Assembly: GCA_029204225.1 (NCBI GenBank)
Contig: CM055093.1
Coordinates: 21,522,823-21,586,822, forward strand
DNA from: Diphasiastrum complanatum
Taxonomy: Eukaryota > Streptophyta > Lycopodiopsida > Lycopodiales > Lycopodiaceae
Direction: 5' to 3'
DNA length: 64,000 bases
The notes beneath the pieces are model-generated. The model saw nothing but the letters and a program-made list of their open reading frames with translations, did no database searches and was not told the origin of the DNA. Every line of letters begins with the position of its first letter. The first letter of the stretch is position 1. This document shows positions 43,701-53,077 of the stretch, in pieces. The position numbers and the translations under genes are program-made.

Positions 43701-44738
43701 GAGTATGATCATTCACTTTACTTTAGAATTAGTGCTAATGATGTTACAATCCTTCTAATTTATGTGGATGACATTATTTTAAGTGGAGGGAACAAGGAAG
43801 ATATAGAAGATATCAAGAAAGCACTAAAAAAGGAATTTGAAGTGCATGATCTTGGTCTTTTGAGCTATATCTTAGGAATAGAAGTAATTAGAACTTCTCA
43901 AATCACTTTTATTTCACAAGAGAAGTATGCTATTTCTATTCTCAATAGATTTCATATGGTAGATGCAAATCCTATTGATACACCTATGGAATCACATGTA
44001 AAGCTAACTATAAGAGGTAATGAAAGATCCTTCGAGGACATTACTCTCTATAGGAAGCTAATAGGTTCTCTTATATATCTAACCATCACAAGACCTGATT
44101 TATCTTATTGTGTTGGTAGATTAAGCCAATTCATGCAAGATCCTAGCATAGAACATTGGAAACTAGGAAAGAGGATCTTGAGATACATCTCGGGAACAAA
44201 AGATTTTGGCATTGTTTATAGAGGCTCATCACCTAACTTATTTGGTTTTTCAGATTCAGATTTTGCAGGAGACCTTATGGATAGAAAATCCATAAATGCA
44301 CATGCTATTTTCATAGGTGATGGAGCTATCTCATGGATGTCGAAGAAACAAGCAACTATATCACTTTCTTCTAGTGAGGCCGAGTACAAAGCTTTGACAT
44401 CATGCACAAAGGAGATGGTGTGGATCAAGAGGATGATTATGGAGCTTCATTTGCTGGATTTTTCAGAGAGTCCAATCATCTTTTGTGACAACCTTTCAGC
44501 CCAAAGTCTAGCAAGCAATCCGGTTTTCCATGCAAGGAGCAAACATATCGAGGTGGCTTACCATTTTGTGAGAGAACAAGTGTTGGCAAAAGAGATCAAG
44601 CTTGAACATGTCCCATCAAAGGAATGTGTGGCTGATATCTTTACCAAAGCATTGGGAAAGGACTTATTTTTCAAGCATAGAACAAGTCTTGGTGTACTTT
44701 CTAAATCTATGCTAAAACTAGTTGAAGAGGGAGTGTGA
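40788..44738 (+). CDS. copia Gag-Pol polyprotein (1316 aa), intact
   Basis: One open frame encodes all functions in copia order. Gag begins MATNGGYMLE with LTSLNYSTWKVRMESLLEM; a perfect zinc knuckle CFYCGVKGHFASDC starts at residue 245. Protease has WWIDSGATSHMT with Asp306. Integrase has WHKRMGHLN and CEEC for zinc, then catalytic Asp503 (HSDIHG), Asp565 (LRSDNGGEY) and Glu601 (NGVAERKNRT), giving D-x35-E. Reverse transcriptase has YMEQPESYV, KSLYGLKQAPRSWY and LLIYVDDIILSG near residue 990. RNase H has DSDFAGD, SSSEAEYKAL, FCDNLSAQSL and VADIFTKALG. The length is normal. The stop codon lies 3-5 bp inside the 3' LTR. Confidence 0.97.
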   Translation: MATNGGYMLESNDRLTSLNYSTWKVRMESLLEMNELMDIVVGVEERPLAPQEQLRYDKRAKKALHMIKMNVTNELIKEVGKCTSSSEAWEALKKVYESKSTSRVLTLRRQIFSCMQKKSENGHAFVLRVKALNDELACINDGINNEELVQVILNGLLDDHANLVQSYAIQKCLPSVGDLQEVLLAEEFRLQARVGASSTSQGGEEEAMFSKGKFKGKGKSNWSKGQDQGEHSTFGKKKDRSKLKCFYCGVKGHFASDCFKKKRDQGEKQTNLTIDEGGDELLSNDAFVMSSCLLANHGDIDPWWIDSGATSHMTYHKEYFSSLMAFDGDRKVIYTANDGECAIKGIGTIPISLSTNRNIELKDVLLIPSITKNLLSVSQMLDKGFKVEFDGDACLIKKGCSIIAKGKRQGKLFKLDACVVANQVGCMANEQMSIQEVWHKRMGHLNYKALEVIAKKEVVRGLPKSLTCLNHVCEECALSKSHRLPYTRSISRSKMPFSLLHSDIHGVTTISNGGAKMYVTFIDDFSRFCWVYLLKSKDEVFDVFVKFKVAIETQFTTKIKCLRSDNGGEYISNKFKAFCDEHGIKREYTCPRTPQQNGVAERKNRTLCESAKAMRLNANLPKPFWSDALLCANFLCNRWPSVVLEGKTPFEALFGTKPNVKFLRTFGCICYFNITLDDRTKEDPSSRKGIFVGYSEVSKAYRIYVPSIKKVFTSRDVIFDEGNIPKVVSSDDGVVATNVLDDNGVDDTLDVDVEEASSSQIPRRTPRHKVKPSRLTYDGKGKQVVDGSNYAFLTSFDVPSCVDEARQEEEWIQAMDLEFEALMKNNTWRLVELPKGKSAIGCKWIFKVKTNQDGSINKLKARLVAKGYAQEHGIDYEETFAPVAKMVSIRVIISLATLYGWDLWQLDISNAFLNGDLEEEVYMEQPESYVSHSKPNHVCFLQKSLYGLKQAPRSWYARLNSFLLSQNFTMSEYDHSLYFRISANDVTILLIYVDDIILSGGNKEDIEDIKKALKKEFEVHDLGLLSYILGIEVIRTSQITFISQEKYAISILNRFHMVDANPIDTPMESHVKLTIRGNERSFEDITLYRKLIGSLIYLTITRPDLSYCVGRLSQFMQDPSIEHWKLGKRILRYISGTKDFGIVYRGSSPNLFGFSDSDFAGDLMDRKSINAHAIFIGDGAISWMSKKQATISLSSSEAEYKALTSCTKEMVWIKRMIMELHLLDFSESPIIFCDNLSAQSLASNPVFHARSKHIEVAYHFVREQVLAKEIKLEHVPSKECVADIFTKALGKDLFFKHRTSLGVLSKSMLKLVEEGV
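44722..44733 (+). other. copia polypurine tract
   Basis: A purine run (gaagagggag) directly precedes the 3' LTR and overlaps the last pol codons. It would prime plus-strand DNA synthesis. Confidence 0.85.
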
Positions 44739-45386
44739 AAAATTGTCAACTAGTAGTATTTTCCTAACTTGAGATTTTGTAGGCCTATGGCCAAATAAAA
44801 GTTAGAGATAGGTTCATACATGTATGTAGAGGCCCAAAGTATGTGTACACTACTTTTGAGGTCACATTAATTAGAGGAGGTCGAGTGTGGAGCTCTTCTA
44901 TTGGCTCATAATTTGGTGCATTCCTATTTGACCAAATTTCTAGGTATATGGGTGAATCCTATTGGACCCCAATTTTAGCCTATCATAAGACAAGTGGCCA
45001 AGAGGCACTATGGCTGCTATAAATAGCCATCTCCACGAGTATGTACACATCTCATTTTCATTCTATTGAATGAATGTTATGCTCTTTGAAGGTCCATCTT
45101 CTTCTCTCTCACTTTTTTGTTCATATCTTGCATTCTAGCCACTAGAATTGTGATTTCTTTGTTGATATGGCTTCACACGTGTGAAATGCAGGTTGTAGGC
45201 TCTGAAGTACGGACAGGGACAGCAAGTTTCTGTTTGTGGAAGCTTATGATCAGATTTTGATGTTTAGTTGATGTTTAGTATGCTTAACATCACAATTTCT
45301 ATCATTTTTTCAATCTAGATGTGCATAACTTCCATGGCCAAGATCTTTATGAAACTTTAGCATCTTTTGGATCTGAGTTTTTCACA
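44734..45386 (+). mobile_element. 3' LTR of the young copia element
   Basis: It is 653 bp, identical to the 5' LTR except for an A at 45165 where the 5' copy has C. It is followed by the target-site duplication ATGAT. Confidence 0.97.
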
Positions 45387-45548
45387 ATGATGAATAGAAC
45401 AACAATAACTTTTGTAAAAATTTTTAAAAATTTTACAAAATCATATGCAAGATTTAATCATTCCATTGGATTCTATGCGAAGAGTAGATCATTTTTGCTA
45501 TTTACCTCATCTTCATCCGAGTTCAAATAAGAAAGTCATAACATATCA

Positions 45549-45692
45549 AAAGATTGTTACCATACCATTTGATGATGTGGCAATGCCATTTGATGATGTG
45601 GCATATCGCCAATAGACAGATTCTCTTTACCAAATGTTGATCGCTGCGTGGTGGAGATATGCCACATCATCAAATGTATGGTAACAATCTTT
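45549..45692. repeat. MITE-like inverted repeat with internal 21-bp duplication
   Basis: The left arm (45549-45606: agattgttaccata, catttgatgatgtggc, atatc) pairs with the right arm (45655-45692: gatatgccacatcatcaaatg, tatggtaacaatct). The left arm carries an extra tandem copy of a 21-bp unit (45565-45585 and 45586-45606). The loop is about 48 bp. No gene lies inside. Confidence 0.75.
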
Positions 45693-45697
45693 GATCT

Positions 45698-46060
45698 ATG
45701 GCAAACATGGGAGAGTCCATTTTGAGTGAAAGTAGCAAATTGGATGGGATTTCCAACTATGCAGTGTGGAAATTCAAAATGAAAAACATACTGATGGAGA
45801 AAGACGTGTGGGAAGTCATCACAGGTGATGAGAGAAGGCCGCCAAATAAGCAAACATCAAAGTGTTCGACAAACAGATGAGGAAAGCTTTGACCTTCATT
45901 AACTTGTCAGTGAAAGATCACATCATTACCCACATTTGTGATGCTATTACAATGATTATTATGAGCAAGAGGGAGCGAGGAGAGAATTTACTTGTGCTTA
46001 TTTCCCCCAACAAATTGAGGTGGCTGGAAAAAAAAAATTAGAATTGTTTGTGAATGTGTA
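45698..46060 (+). pseudogene. copia gag 5' fragment
   Basis: The frame MANMGESILSESSKLDG continues NYAVWKFKMKNILMEKD and WEVITGDERRP, the N-terminal part of a copia Gag. A frame change near 45870 continues as MRKALTFINLSVKDHIITHI, which fits the next part of Gag. It breaks up after about 45960. No LTR or primer site lies upstream; the inverted repeat ends just before. Confidence 0.75.
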
Positions 46061-46149
46061 AAAGCTCTTAGAATAGAGACATCTCTTCCAAAATATTTTG
46101 CTGGTACTGATTCCTCTTTTGTTGTATACTCCTAGGGCTGAATGGGCAG

Positions 46150-46310
46150 ATGGTTGTTTCGTGTGACGATGCGTTGCACAGGTGGCAATATCGTTGTGTC
46201 ACTTTGAGATTCTGTTTCAAAACTGCACACTCATTAGCTATATGGTTCTATCTACAAACCGGACACCATACATTTTTTCTTTGAGGATTCTGTAGCTGGT
46301 TTTGATTTGG
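46150..46310 (-). pseudogene. gypsy gag zinc-knuckle fragment
   Basis: The minus strand reads KNVWCPVCR, a TAG, NHIANECAVLKQNLKVTQ and YCHLC. This matches KNVWCSMCTQNHTANEC, LKVT-like LRLTHR and FCRLC of the gag at the window start, so it is a second piece of that gypsy family. It is cut on both sides by copia LTR sequence. Confidence 0.6.
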
Positions 46311-46339
46311 TGCATTAGAGGATGATGCTACAACTCCTT

Positions 46340-46440
46340 GTTGAAGAAACAATTTGTTTCAAGCCACAAAGCTTTGCTAGCTTTAGAGCTCAAGTCCATA
46401 GAAATGCAAGGGAGCTACCCGAACGTGAAGACCAAAGCTT
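46340..46440 (+). mobile_element. copia family A-like LTR start
   Basis: The sequence 'ttgaagaaacaa..tgtttcaagccacaaagctttgctagcttt' follows the start of the family A LTRs (8349, 15500) in forward orientation for about 100 bp. It then runs into family B LTR sequence in reverse orientation. The fragment may instead belong to the end of that LTR, so the limits are uncertain. Confidence 0.4.
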
Positions 46441-47211
46441 CGAGGAGTGAAGACCCGAGGACGACGGTCAAATATTCTGTCGCGAACGGTTTGGTTTTGT
46501 TGTCGCGAACGATTTTGTTTCTTTGAATTTTCTTTTGTGCGGAAGCTCACAAGAACCTGGACACGCGACTACACATCACAGAATAGATTTCATTCTTGAT
46601 GTAGAAGACAATGAGATGCACGGAAATAGAGCAATCAAATTATCAGTTTGATTTTTAAGAGCGAGATGGTCAGTGTCTCGCTCGTTGGCGGCCTGACGCT
46701 CTACTCTTTCGTTGTGTTCTGCTCGTTGGCAGATTTTCATGCACAGTTGTTTCATTTCTTGTCTTTTTCTTTTTTTGATCTACTCTCTATGTCCCACTAT
46801 ATCTATTATGATCCAGATATATAGTTTTTATCTCCACTATGTGGAGTTTACAAAATAGCTAAACAGAGAATTACAAGAGTAGTTAACGCTAATCAACTAA
46901 TCAGTTACTCTCCGTTGTTGCTACCCATTTCAACTGGGCGTGAAGTTTAAGTCTCCAAGCTCGTTGAGCTGCCAACTGGCAGCGCGAAAGATTCCCTTTC
47001 GTTTCTTTTCATTTTGCATTGCTTTGCGGTTTTTGCGGTCTTGGAGGCATGTTTGATTTTTGCAAATGGTTCACGAATCGTTCGTCACTTGTTCGTCGAG
47101 GCACGTTGACTTTCGCGAATCGTTTGATCTTCGCGAATCGTTCGACTTTCGAGTCAAGGCACGTTGACTTTCGCGTCGTGGCAAAGCTGTAGGAGTTCAC
47201 CATTTCTGACA
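46441..47211 (-). mobile_element. copia family B 3' LTR
   Basis: On the minus strand it starts TGTCAGAAATGGTGAACTCC at 47211, just after a polypurine tract and the end of a copia pol. It matches the forward LTR at 10303-11078 over its length. It is rich in 'ttcgcgaatcgttcg'-type short repeats near its start. The downstream limit is approximate. Confidence 0.7.
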
Positions 47212-47440
47212 CTCCCTCTTGAACCTTGCAGCTTTGCATGTTTCATCCAATTGCCTTTCTTTGCTTGGCATGCGAAGAGTGGTTTGTTGGGTGGCTTCGT
47301 GAGTAGATCTGCAATCATGTCTTCAGATTTTATGTACTGGACCTAGAGCTCTCCTTTCAAAATTAAATCTCAAATGTGATGGTACTTCAGAGGTATGTGT
47401 TTTGTCTTTGAATGGAATACAAGATTTTTTTCCCTTAACA
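47212..47440 (-). pseudogene. copia family B RNase H C-terminal fragment
   Basis: The minus strand reads LVFHSKTKHIPLKYHHI, stops, YIKSEDMIADLLTKPPNKPLF and a short tail, then the polypurine tract aagagggag and the family B LTR. It is the 3' end of a copia pol. On its other side it fuses without a break to the T2 gene at 'GKK', where the copia pol has been joined or inserted. Confidence 0.75.
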
Positions 47441-48250
47441 ATTTCGGACTCATCAAGTTTAATAACCAATATCAATTTTCCATGGACTTCTTCTTTGAAT
47501 ATGCTATAATATCTAATCATGTATGCCACAACTTTGTTGATATTAAAAAATAAATTGTTGGACTTATTGTATTCCAATGTTCCACTCTCACATCTATACA
47601 ATTTATTGATATGAAATGGTTTGCCTATAAGAATAGTCATACTCTCATTAAGACAATATCTTGCTTTTCTGACTCGAAATGGATGAGGAAGAGGTAGCTT
47701 TCGAATCTTCACATGTGCAAAGGCCTCCCGTACAATTTTAAACAATAGAGTATATGCTTTACGACTAATTCCCGAATCATTACATGCTCCCTGGATAACT
47801 CTTGCATCCAAGACATCTTGAATGCTTTTTTATAATCATTGCAGCGATATTATTCTTAATCATGTCATAACGAGAAATTTTCAACAATTCTTTTGTAGAT
47901 TTTGATGACAATATGGAACCCAAAGATTTCCCAATACTCGTAGCATCTTTAAAATGTTCTCTGGCCAGCTAGTCATAATGCATATTGAAAAAAAAAAAAC
48001 ATATAAAATCAAAGATAAACTATAAGAGTAGTGTAAGTTCACTTACCATGCTTGCTTGCAATCCCGCCTTTTCGCTCGAGCCCAACCTAGGATTGCCTAT
48101 CCCATGCATCCTAGCGGCCGCAGCTTCTTTCTGAATCTTGTATTTATCTAGTATTCGTTCATCCACTTTTACACGGTTCCAATCATTTCTTGAACACCAG
48201 GAGGGCTTGGATTGCCCGTCCCTATAAGCTCGCTTGATCTTGAAAACCAT
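47441..48250 (-). pseudogene. T2: partial copy of the T1 transposase-like family
   Basis: On the minus strand an exon reading SKPSWCSRNDWNRVKVDERI, KIQKEAAAARMHGIGNPRLG and EKAGLQASM is followed by a 78-bp GT-AG intron (47969-48046), whose removal keeps the frame into LAREHFKDATSIGKSLGSIL. After a shift near 47825 it reads VIQGACNDSGISRKAY, IGKPFHINKL and LILVIKLDESEIVKGKK. These align with T1 (KSLSAVL, KLIQGACDYSGISKDAY, IGIPYHINEI, LILVLKLDESEVIKGQK), and an intron sits at nearly the same place. The rest of the gene is replaced by a copia fragment. The coding ends may extend further up, to about 48630. Confidence 0.6.
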
Positions 48251-48469
48251 AGCAAACATTAGAAAAACAAGCACATAAAAACTTAGCAAGCATTTCATTT
48301 TGAGACCTAAACAATAGTAAATTAAAATAGGATTTTAATCTACCATCATGCTCGCCAAAAATCTCTATTCTTGGACCTTTAATAATTGTAGCCAAAACAG
48401 ACAAACAAAGAAAAAAAAATGCTTCACATGTATAAACTCAAATGCTCTATTTCAATAACATAAATGTAA

Positions 48470-48633
48470 AAAATGCCTCTCTGAGTGGCTACTAGTGGAA
48501 AACTGGAGCCGTCCGGTTGCTGAAACATTGATTTGTCTTCTAACACTGTCTTCTACATCCTGCACATCGATTAGGATCTGTAAAAATTCAGCTTTTTGAT
48601 TGATAAGTCCTCTTTGTTGCCACTGCTCTGTCC
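48470..48633 (-). other. possible coding remnant, unidentified
   Basis: A minus frame reads VRTEQWQQRGLINQKAEFLQ, then ILIDVQDVEDSVRRQINVSA and a Ser/His-rich end with a stop near 48470. Composition suggests former coding, joined by a shift to the 341-codon frame upstream. It may belong to the PLE-like ORF or to T2. Confidence 0.3.
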
Positions 48634-49965
48634 TTACTTTGATTTGTAATTTGAGACATGCTTTTTCTTCCTCGTTCCTGAACCGGAAATGATTGAGTTC
48701 GGATTGTTCAAATTAAAAGAACCCATCCTTTTGTTTGACTTCTGGAAGTACTTGTCTTGGAGGCTAGAAAAACTGGGATGTTTGAAGAGGCGTTCTATGT
48801 CCCGAATATTCTCGGCATCTCCTAAAGGTGCAAGTAATTTGGCGGACGAGTCCTTAGCAAGTTCAATAGAGGCATCAATCATGTATTGGAGGATAAAGAG
48901 AAAAGTAATATGAGATTTTACCACATCCCTAGCAAGTTTATATAGCCACATGAAAAAGGCATTTATCTGATTTTGGAAGGAAGCACTAAGAAAAAACTTG
49001 GCAAGGTTATTCATAATGAACCAGATAGCATGATCAAACCAAATGATGGAAGAACTGTTTTTACATTTTTCACCACATCTACATTTGAAAAAGGCTATTT
49101 TCCAGTTCCAGATTTTGGCTTGGTGTAGGTTCATTCTATTGAAGCCATTCTCAAAGTGTCCTCTGGTCCTGGCCCAAACTTGTTCAGAGGGGCAACGAGA
49201 GGGTTCAAATTTGTTCATGCGGATAATGGTATCAAAAGAAACAGGGGCCTCAAGTGAAAGATTTTTGTGCAAAGCGGCCATTCTGCAGACTTGTATTTCT
49301 TTTTCTACCAAATGAGTCATCAGAATCCAAAGGTCAATAGGTATTGGTGCAAGGAAATTAACAGAAGGGAGACTCCAAAGCTTGTAAGAGGTAAGAGTAG
49401 ATTTATGCTCGATGATTCTAGCAGGAACAAAAGGGACTTGGCAGTTTTTGGATTGGCAGAAATCAAAAGAAGAGAGGTCACCAATATCACAAATATCTTG
49501 AGAAAATATCTCAAGTTGAGAGGCACTGTCTTCATCAAGGTCTTCAATATAAACAAGCAGGTGAGGAGAGGTGGGAGCATCAGAAGCAGAAGGGGTAGTG
49601 ACAGTAGGAGAAATACCGTTTTCATTTTGTAAACACATAAACACTTTTCTGATGTGCAAATTGCAGAACTTTCTTCCTCTTCAAACTTTTCAGCAAAATC
49701 ATTAAGACGACTATAAAGATTTTCCACAAGGCTCAGCGGTTGTCAATGGTTGTTTCTTCTTAACAAACTCAAGATAAATCTTTACCCAATCAATGGTCTC
49801 TAGCAAATCAATCAAACAAAGAATCTTATCCTCAGGTCCAGCAGAAGCACATGTAGCCCTATCAGTGTTAATAATAAATCTATGTAACTCAACGGCCTTC
49901 TTCATACCGCAAATAATAGTCTGAACAAAAAGGTTAGGTGGAGGTAGGGGCTCCCCATAACCCAA
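48634..49965 (-). pseudogene. large ORF of the Penelope-like family, copy 2 (function unknown)
   Basis: The main open frame (48634-49659, 341 codons) continues, after a shift, a frame from 49965 (MKKAVELHRFIINTDRATC). It shares FCNLHIRKVFMCL with copy 1 at about 5045, which places it at the N-terminal side of the RT frame. It holds long helical stretches, a cluster FKCRCGEKC and a basic tail RKKKHVSNYKSK. I recognise no domain. Copy 1 goes from HIRKVFMCL to RT within about 60 residues, so either copy 1 lost this region or copy 2 carries a different second half; no RT is seen here. N-terminal proteins of PLEs are poorly known. Confidence 0.45.
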
Positions 49966-50870
49966 AGTTGCAACTTCCTGAAACCATCCTGTGGACTAAA
50001 ACATAAAAAAGGCCCTTTGTTAGCTTATGAATCGGATAAAAGGTAAGAGCTTCGATACTATCCCAACCAAGGAATAGTTGGATTTACACCACCGGGATGC
50101 AAGAGAGAGATACAAGACCGCACTTAGTTCCTCTTGACAAAGCAAGACTAAAGCTTTTTAAAGCCTTTATTTATAATCCAACAAGGTAAAGTACAGTTGA
50201 AAAGTAAAATACAATACTAGAAAGTCCAGCTAATACTTGCCACCATCCCACAAAACAAAACCGCTCAAGTTAGTTCAGTGAGGAAGACAGGTGTCATAGC
50301 TGAACGACAACTGTTATTCATGTCCAAAAGAAGTTATACTACTTAACAACTTTGAATAGCATTTTAAAACATAGTCCAGTCTTCCCAAACACACAATGTT
50401 TTAGCGATAGGCCAAGCCATTATATCACTGTATCAAGGCGAGTGCCATACTGATCAGCTTATGGTCAATTGGTCCGTATCAGTTCATTTTAATCAAAGAG
50501 GAGTATGAAAAGTTTAACTATTAGGAGTTTTATTTAGCCAAAAGACCTGGTGTGAAACGTGTGCTGCTATCAGAGAAAATCCATGCTATATTGACCCTTA
50601 CAACGTAAGGTATGTCAGAACTGTTGTCCATACTCATGAGCATATCCATGCTTTCCAGTTGCATCTCACCAAGAGTCTAAAGTAACACTAACAGAGGTAA
50701 GGTGAAGTGTTGCCATGATGGTTATATCGGAATGACATAACATCCACGGTATCAGGACACTGTATAGGAAAGATGTGATTAATATTGTGTAAGAGACTGC
50801 CAATGTTTATACTGGGTAGTAGGGCAAATCCGTGTCATTCTACTCCCTTAGTATAAGTCCGAAGAAGTTG
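49966..50870 (-). mobile_element. 5' region of Penelope-like element, copy 2
   Basis: The region is homologous to 5300-6310 (shared blocks 'ggataaaaggtaa', 'ccgggatgcaa', 'gccaccatcccacaa', 'gacaggtgtcatagctga', 'catgtccaaaagaag', 'agggcaaatccgtg'). It ends near 'ctcccttagtataagtcc', roughly where copy 1 ends ('aattcttgcgtaaaaact'). Confidence 0.55.
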
Positions 50871-52965
50871 TAGTAGTAAGACTTATTTGAGTGCTTATGA
50901 ATCCACAAAAGGTTGCTTCCATAAAGCCAATGGCAATGCTCTTGCTCCAACTTTAACAAGTGTCAAGAACTTTTGGATAGTTTCTATATAAATAAAACAT
51001 AGGATTCTTTGTATAATTTCTTAGACAAGAATACACATAATTAAGGAAAATGCAAACTCTTCTTACTGTGCACGTTTGGGAAATCAAGAAACGAATTCCT
51101 ACATAAGGAATCCAAACCAAGTGTTTTCTTAGTTTGAATTTCCTTAGAATACTTCAAACGAGGAAAGTATTTGGTTCGAGGAAGTGTTCACTTTTTCCTA
51201 GTTTGTACTTTCCCTAATTGTGTTCCTTCTTGCAAGGAGATTATATGGAGAATCCTCTAGTTATTTTGTATATGTATAGGAACTAATCAAAAGTTCCTTG
51301 TTATTAGAAAATATGGTTGTTTTATGGTTTAAGGTGAGTTTGTTTAGTTGTAACCATTGATGCTAATAGTTGTTGGTTGAATGAGTATCATGTGTACTTG
51401 AAATTGCCATGTCTTTTCAATATTAGGACCAATGTTGCAGCAATTTGTGATCCACTACAAATTCAATTTGGAACGTGTGTTCCAAATTTCCAACGATCCA
51501 GGACCATGATCTTTGTCTCATATTGCAACCAGACACATTTTTACAAATTTTTTTAACATCCAGCAACCTTTCCATAGCGATCCGGATATTGCTAAGACAT
51601 TATGGTTTTCAAGGCTTCGAGCATATTTTCTGAACATGTATATCCAGATTCCAGAAGGATTGAACTTCATTAAAGCTTCAAAGGCAAAGAATATCCAATC
51701 AAATGTAAGGTTGCAATGCAAAGTATTGGCTATAGGAGATATCTTTGTGAACCTGGATCAGGATCCTGGGTAATGGCTATTGAAGTTTCTTGGAAGCTTA
51801 ACCAATAAGCAATGAGGACAATTAGCCACATTGCCAATGTGGTTGCCTCACCAGAGAATAGCTGGATACTTATTATGAACTTTGGATACATAGAACATGC
51901 TTGCAATGGACCTATGGAATAGCCATTTGAAATGATCTCGTTGTTTGTGAGACTCTCGGCAAGTTGCATAAATGAACTGCTCTTGAAAAAACCTTTGATG
52001 CCAATATCCCATATTGGCACCCAACTTTTTTTTTATTTTTTTAATTATTTTTGCGTTTTGGGAAACCCCAATGGGAATTTCCGGATCGTGATTTAGAACA
52101 TGATCCGGATTGAAACGTGCATGTATGATTAGGGCTGCCTTTTTTTTCTTGTGTGATTTTGGGATGGATATCTTTATTTTTGTTTTTGTTGACAAGCACC
52201 TTATTGCATCCAACAAACAGGAGGAGCAATTTCTCCAACTGTAGCATTGAGAGTAAGATGACAAGACTCGAATGACATATTTGAACATCTCATATATCTC
52301 TTGCCAAGAGATTTAGCTAGCTTGGAAAACAGCCACCCAAAGTTTAGATTGGCATATTCTACACCATGATTGCCAACAAGTCAGTCATGGTGTAGCAAAC
52401 ATCTACTGGTGAGGGTGTGTGATACCACCATCTCTTCAACATGGTATCATATCTCCTCAGCCTTAGATCGTTGAGCCCATCACTATCACTATAGTGGTGG
52501 TTTAAAATATGCTCCCCTCTCAAAACCTTCCAAAATTATGTGGGCTGCAACTTGGACCAAGGCAACAATTTGACTATCCATTTAATCATCATCAAGATTT
52601 TTTAGTAGCAAAGTTTAGGTTGTTGCCGACTCTGTTATCTCAAAGCATGTCCAACAATTTACACGACATAATGGTCTATAAAGCAGATTCTAGATTGAAT
52701 TAGTGCATCGCACCTCAATCTCGTCAAGTAACCGCACTTCTAAAGTATAAAAGTGCCTAAGGTTGTGTTTATGTTGTGTTGGGTCCAACCTCACCTAAGG
52801 ATTACAGATTACTAAAAGACGAGGGTTACACATTTTTTGTGCTTCAATTCCCTTAATGTTGATTCAATTCCACCTCCAATATTGAAGAGTCGTTGGTGGT
52901 TGAGTTCCTCTCTCACTCTAGAGACCTGGCATCATATATGTGTTGTAGAGCACTACTTGGGAGGG
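50871..52965. other. no convincing gene
   Basis: Frames at 51513-51773 (plus) and 51730-52288 (minus) overlap each other and show no domain. The stretch 51050-51240 repeats 'ttcctag.ttgtactttccct'-like phrases. Long T-runs are present at 52025 and 52140. Low-copy intergenic DNA or very old element sequence. Confidence 0.35.
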
Positions 52966-53077
52966 GGAAGGTGCCCCTCCTAGGCCCTTCCACACGGGAA
53001 GGTGCTGCACTCAAGGGCGGAGGCCCGAGGGCGCAGCATCCTTCCCCGGGTGGAAGGGCCGAGGAGCCGCACCTTCC
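52966..53077. repeat. long GC-rich fold-back
   Basis: The left arm (52966-53012) and the right arm (53026-53077) are imperfect inverted copies: ggaaggtg, ctcct, ggcccttccac, gggaagg and gctgc on the left pair with their complements on the right in reverse order. A 13-base loop separates them. The transcript would form a stem of roughly 45 bp with mismatches, either strand. Confidence 0.75.

Larger units (their letters stand above)
39526..45386 (+). mobile_element. complete, recent Ty1/copia retrotransposon (5861 bp)
   Basis: All parts of an autonomous element are present: two 653-bp LTRs, a primer site, one long gag-pol frame, a polypurine tract and a 5-bp target-site duplication ATGAT at 39521-39525 and 45387-45391. 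The LTRs differ by a single base (39957 versus 45165), so the insertion is very recent. The gag-pol frame is unbroken, so the element may still be active. It lies between gypsy remnants and older copia pieces. Confidence 0.97.

Noticed and set aside
41248-44749. Frames inside the copia gag-pol in other phases or antisense
   Set aside because: They are shadows of the intact polyprotein.
52470-52500. Possible tRNA-like or rRNA-like sequences
   Set aside because: No cloverleaf with T-arm and anticodon arm could be found here or elsewhere in the window.
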